From CAVAWX01 sp963592385 (lineage in GTDB: Bacteria > Actinomycetota > Coriobacteriia > Coriobacteriales > QAMH01): DNA of 6,841 nucleotides. Shown in pieces: positions 5,196 through 6,841 of this stretch. The position numbers and the translations under genes were made by a program. The DNA lies in assembly GCA_963592385.1 (NCBI GenBank), contig CAVAWX010000088.1:1-6841 (forward strand), written 5' to 3'. Under the pieces are notes generated by a model. It had not been told where the DNA came from. It saw only the letters and a list, made by a program, of their open reading frames with translations, and made no database searches. Position 1 is the stretch's first letter. Each line of letters opens with the position of its first letter.

Positions 5196-6569
5196 TTCAC
5201 CGCCGTGCAGCGCCCATTTCCACGCGGGCACGATTTCTATGTCGCCGTGCGCGCCCGCGATGCGCCCCTCCTCGCGCAAGGTGATGACCGCCGCCCGCTC
5301 GACGCGCGTCTCGCCCATTGCGACCTCGAGCGCGCCCACCTCGCGTGCGCGCGTCTTTTCCGCGTCCATGCGGGTGCTCACCTGAAGCAGCTCGAAAGGC
5401 TCGCTTGCCAACGCGTCTCCGATGAGAAAATCGACCTTTTCCCTGTTCGGCGTGCGTGCCGTGTATGACGTGACAGCCTCCATCCGGCCGTTTGCGGTTC
5501 TGCGCATGAGCTCCATGTACACGGATGTTTCAAGACGCTTGCCGATGTCTTGCTGGCTGGCGCGCGACGTCGCGTAGGCCATGCCCTGGTCGATGGCATA
5601 CACCTTGTCGGGGACGGTGGACGAGGGAGCGATCGACATCGAGAACTCGCGGAGCAGCCCGACGAGATGCGCCTGCTCGAAGAGTCGCACCACCTCGGAG
5701 ACCTTCTCCCACGAGGTCCGGTATCCGATGGACTTCAACCCTTCCACCAGGTTGTTGACGGAAAGCTCGCAGCCGGTGTTGCGCAGGCAGAAGAGGCCGA
5801 CCTGGTTTGCCAGCGAAATGTCCGTGCGCACGCTGCGTTCGACCACGTCGCGTGCGACCACATCGCGCATGTACGCTTGGAGCATCTGGATCCGCGAGCC
5901 TGCGGCGAGGCCCTGGACGCCGGGGAATCCACCCTCCACGAGATAGCGGTCGAACGCCCCTTCAAGCTCGGTGCGGACCTGGGGAGATACCGCGCCCACC
6001 TCGCCAAGCTCGGCTGCCTCGGGCACCTGCAGCCCGTGAAATTGGCAGAACTCGCGAAACGAGAGCGGGTGCATGGGGTGTTCGTGCGAGCGGCCACGAA
6101 ACTCGGTCGCGATGTCGTCTGCCGAAAGCTTCGAGGACGAGCCGGTGATGACGAGCGTCGCCTTCTCGTGCTCGGCGATGCGCTGGCACACGCCTTGCCA
6201 GGAGCCGGCCTCTTGAACCTCGTCGAGAAACAGGTAGCAGCCCTCGGAGCGCGCCTGCGGGACTTGGCGCCAGTACTCCTCGAGCACGTCGCTCATGAGG
6301 GTCGCCGGTGCCGGGCGGAGGCGGTCGTCGGCGAAGTTGAAGTAGAAGATGCGGCTGCGGTCGACGCCTTGGTCGAGCAGGCGCCGAATCCACTGGAATG
6401 CGTAGAAGGTCTTGCCGCAGCGGCGAATGCCCGTGATGATGTGCACAAGGTTGAACGGGGCAGGCGCCGGTAGCGCGTCGATGACGTCGTCGCGGGGAGA
6501 AGGCGTCGGGAACTCGAAGGCGCGCGCTTCTTGCACGATCTCGGCAAGATTGCGTATCTCTGTTGCCAC
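5184..6569 (-). CDS. AAA-type ATP-binding protein with C-terminal DUF4143
   Basis: This ~461-residue protein is of the AAA_14 + DUF4143 family, common and strain-variable in gut bacteria, with no settled function. Numbered from the upstream GTG 6578, the P-loop is GIRRCGKT (50-57, Lys56/Thr57), Walker B is YLFLDEVQ (115-122, Asp119/Glu120) and the sensor-1-like strand is LVITGSSS (142-149). DUF4143 starts at FDRYLVEGGFPG (209-220). Residues ~255-312 look like a winged-helix segment (LSVNNLVEGL, SWEKVSEVVRLFEQAHLVGLL). The last part, LETSVYMELMRR, then VDFLIG (Asp383) and LLQVS (Gln399-Val400), resembles a PD-(D/E)XK-like core. Start: GTG 6569 has AAGGGG 8 nt upstream; the GTG at 6578, three codons earlier, overlaps that SD, giving 464 residues if used. 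No membrane or signal segment. No partner gene is visible. Its flanks are repeat-rich: three palindromes before it, a 13-bp array and an inverted repeat after it. ATP binding is secure; role unknown. Confidence 0.92.
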   Translation of the reverse strand: MATEIRNLAEIVQEARAFEFPTPSPRDDVIDALPAPAPFNLVHIITGIRRCGKTFYAFQWIRRLLDQGVDRSRIFYFNFADDRLRPAPATLMSDVLEEYWRQVPQARSEGCYLFLDEVQEAGSWQGVCQRIAEHEKATLVITGSSSKLSADDIATEFRGRSHEHPMHPLSFREFCQFHGLQVPEAAELGEVGAVSPQVRTELEGAFDRYLVEGGFPGVQGLAAGSRIQMLQAYMRDVVARDVVERSVRTDISLANQVGLFCLRNTGCELSVNNLVEGLKSIGYRTSWEKVSEVVRLFEQAHLVGLLREFSMSIAPSSTVPDKVYAIDQGMAYATSRASQQDIGKRLETSVYMELMRRTANGRMEAVTSYTARTPNREKVDFLIGDALASEPFELLQVSTRMDAEKTRAREVGALEVAMGETRVERAAVITLREEGRIAGAHGDIEIVPAWKWALHGGEGRW

Positions 6570-6577
6570 GGCCTTCA

Positions 6578-6583
6578 CCCCTT
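6578..6583 (-). promoter_or_regulatory. Shine-Dalgarno favouring the GTG at 6569
   Basis: AAGGGG on the minus strand (6583 down to 6578) is 8 nt before GTG 6569. The alternative GTG at 6578-6576 overlaps its last base and would have no SD at usable spacing. The difference is only three residues. Confidence 0.55.
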
Positions 6584-6590
6584 GTGCGTC

Positions 6591-6681
6591 TATACTTCTC
6601 GTCCTGCACGAGAAGTATAGGGCAAAACTTCTCGTGCTGCACGGGAAGTATGGGGTGAAACTTCTCGTCCTGCGCGAGAAG
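6591..6681. repeat. Three palindromes in a 33-bp tandem array upstream of the DUF4143 ATPase
   Basis: Unit 1 is a perfect 12-bp dyad (TATACTTCTCGT, 6591-6602; loop CCTGC; ACGAGAAGTATA, 6608-6619). Unit 2 (6627-6649, loop GCTGC) has a 9-bp stem with one off-consensus pair. Unit 3 (6661-6681, loop CCTGC) has an 8-bp stem with one. ACTTCTCGT begins at 6594, 6627 and 6660, exactly 33 bp apart; the 33-bp units 1 and 2 share 28 bases. The array fills almost all the space between the methionine synthase stop (6682) and the ATPase start, ending 21 bp before the GTG at 6569. TATACT within unit 1 could also serve as a -10 on either strand. Candidate roles are a multi-site operator, a leader RNA structure, or terminator-like hairpins of the upstream gene (TTTC and TTTTG follow units 3 and 2 on the minus strand). 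Confidence 0.9.
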
Positions 6682-6841
6682 CTACGCCCCCCACACCTCT
6701 TCGGCGATCTCGCGCACGAGGGCGACCTTGGCCCACTGCTCGTCCTCGCTCAGCTTGTTGCCGATCTCGCAGCTGGCAAACCCGCACTGCGGCGACAGGT
6801 ACAGGTTCTCGAGCGGCACGTACTGCGCGGCCTCGCGGATC
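6682..6841 (-). CDS. MetE-like cobalamin-independent methionine synthase family protein, C-terminal end (5' end outside window)
   Basis: The last 52 codons of a gene entering from the right edge are present, ending in TAG at 6684-6682. The translated tail has LENLYLSPQCGFAS, then GNKLSEDEQWAKVALVREIAEEVWGA. This matches the short MetE-C-only group (B. subtilis YxjG/YxjH type), which transfers a methyl group to homocysteine or a related thiol. The Cys in SPQCGFAS corresponds to the last zinc ligand of MetE, the metal that activates the substrate thiol. GNKL and the final VREIAEEVWG helix are typical of the group's C-terminus. The methyl donor cannot be judged from this part. Its stop codon directly abuts the third palindrome of the array, so any terminator would be formed by those hairpins. 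Confidence 0.88.
   Translation of the reverse strand, partial: IREAAQYVPLENLYLSPQCGFASCEIGNKLSEDEQWAKVALVREIAEEVWGA

Noticed and set aside
6591..6681. CRISPR array
   Set aside because: Three palindromic units with ~10-bp spacers that are themselves similar, and no cas genes. This is a tandem palindrome array.
6590..6787. A 65-codon minus-strand frame with an 11-residue repeat (TSRAGREV)
   Set aside because: The repeat arises because the palindrome period, 33 bp, is divisible by three. The frame overlaps the methionine synthase end in the wrong phase.

Overview
The window is GC-rich, with strong G/C preference at third codon positions, GTG/TTG starts and good Shine-Dalgarno sites. Its protein families (class I ketol-acid reductoisomerase, BFN-domain protein, class Ic aspartate aminotransferase, trimeric purine nucleoside phosphorylase, and a coiled-coil wall protein ending in a lysozyme-like domain) suit a high-GC actinobacterium, most likely one of the Coriobacteriia (Eggerthella/Gordonibacter/Adlercreutzia type). 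That placement is inference from composition and protein style; no 16S or species marker is present.

Layout: (1) 1-317 (+) is the 3' end of ilvC, closed by a textbook intrinsic terminator at 344-378. (2) 579-1139 (+) is a BFN/DUF151 protein with a strong SD. (3) It converges on a class Ic aspartate aminotransferase (1190-2482, -). The 50 bp between them is almost wholly a 46-bp duplication carrying a CGCCG pentanucleotide tract. (4) Upstream of the aminotransferase lies a 218-bp gap full of imperfect direct repeats, then a purine nucleoside phosphorylase (2701-3549, -). (5) Upstream of that are a near-palindrome built of tRNA 3'-end-like sequence (3592-3635) and a complete tRNA-Glu(UUC) gene (3649-3725, -) with an extended -10 promoter. 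(6) 3788-4948 (-) encodes a secreted PcsB/CwlO-like coiled-coil protein with a C-terminal transglycosylase-like domain, read from a TTG codon. (7) After a regulatory-looking gap with a perfect 13-bp inverted repeat (5095-5127) comes an AAA/DUF4143 ATPase (5184-6569, -). It is preceded by three palindromes spaced exactly 33 bp apart (6591-6681). (8) The window ends in the C-terminus of a MetE-like methionine synthase (6682-6841, -).

Most of the genes are housekeeping: branched-chain amino acid synthesis, aspartate/glutamate nitrogen exchange, purine salvage, wall remodelling and methionine synthesis. There is no single large operon; most genes look like separate transcription units. The unusual content is between the genes. 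At four gene ends (BFN/aminotransferase, nucleoside phosphorylase, DUF4143 ATPase, methionine synthase) a short tandem repeat of different sequence and period touches or abuts the stop codon. The best candidate for something undescribed is the DUF4143 ATPase with its three-palindrome leader. The tRNA-Glu, which has C instead of the near-universal U33, and the tRNA-like palindrome beside it also deserve a second look.
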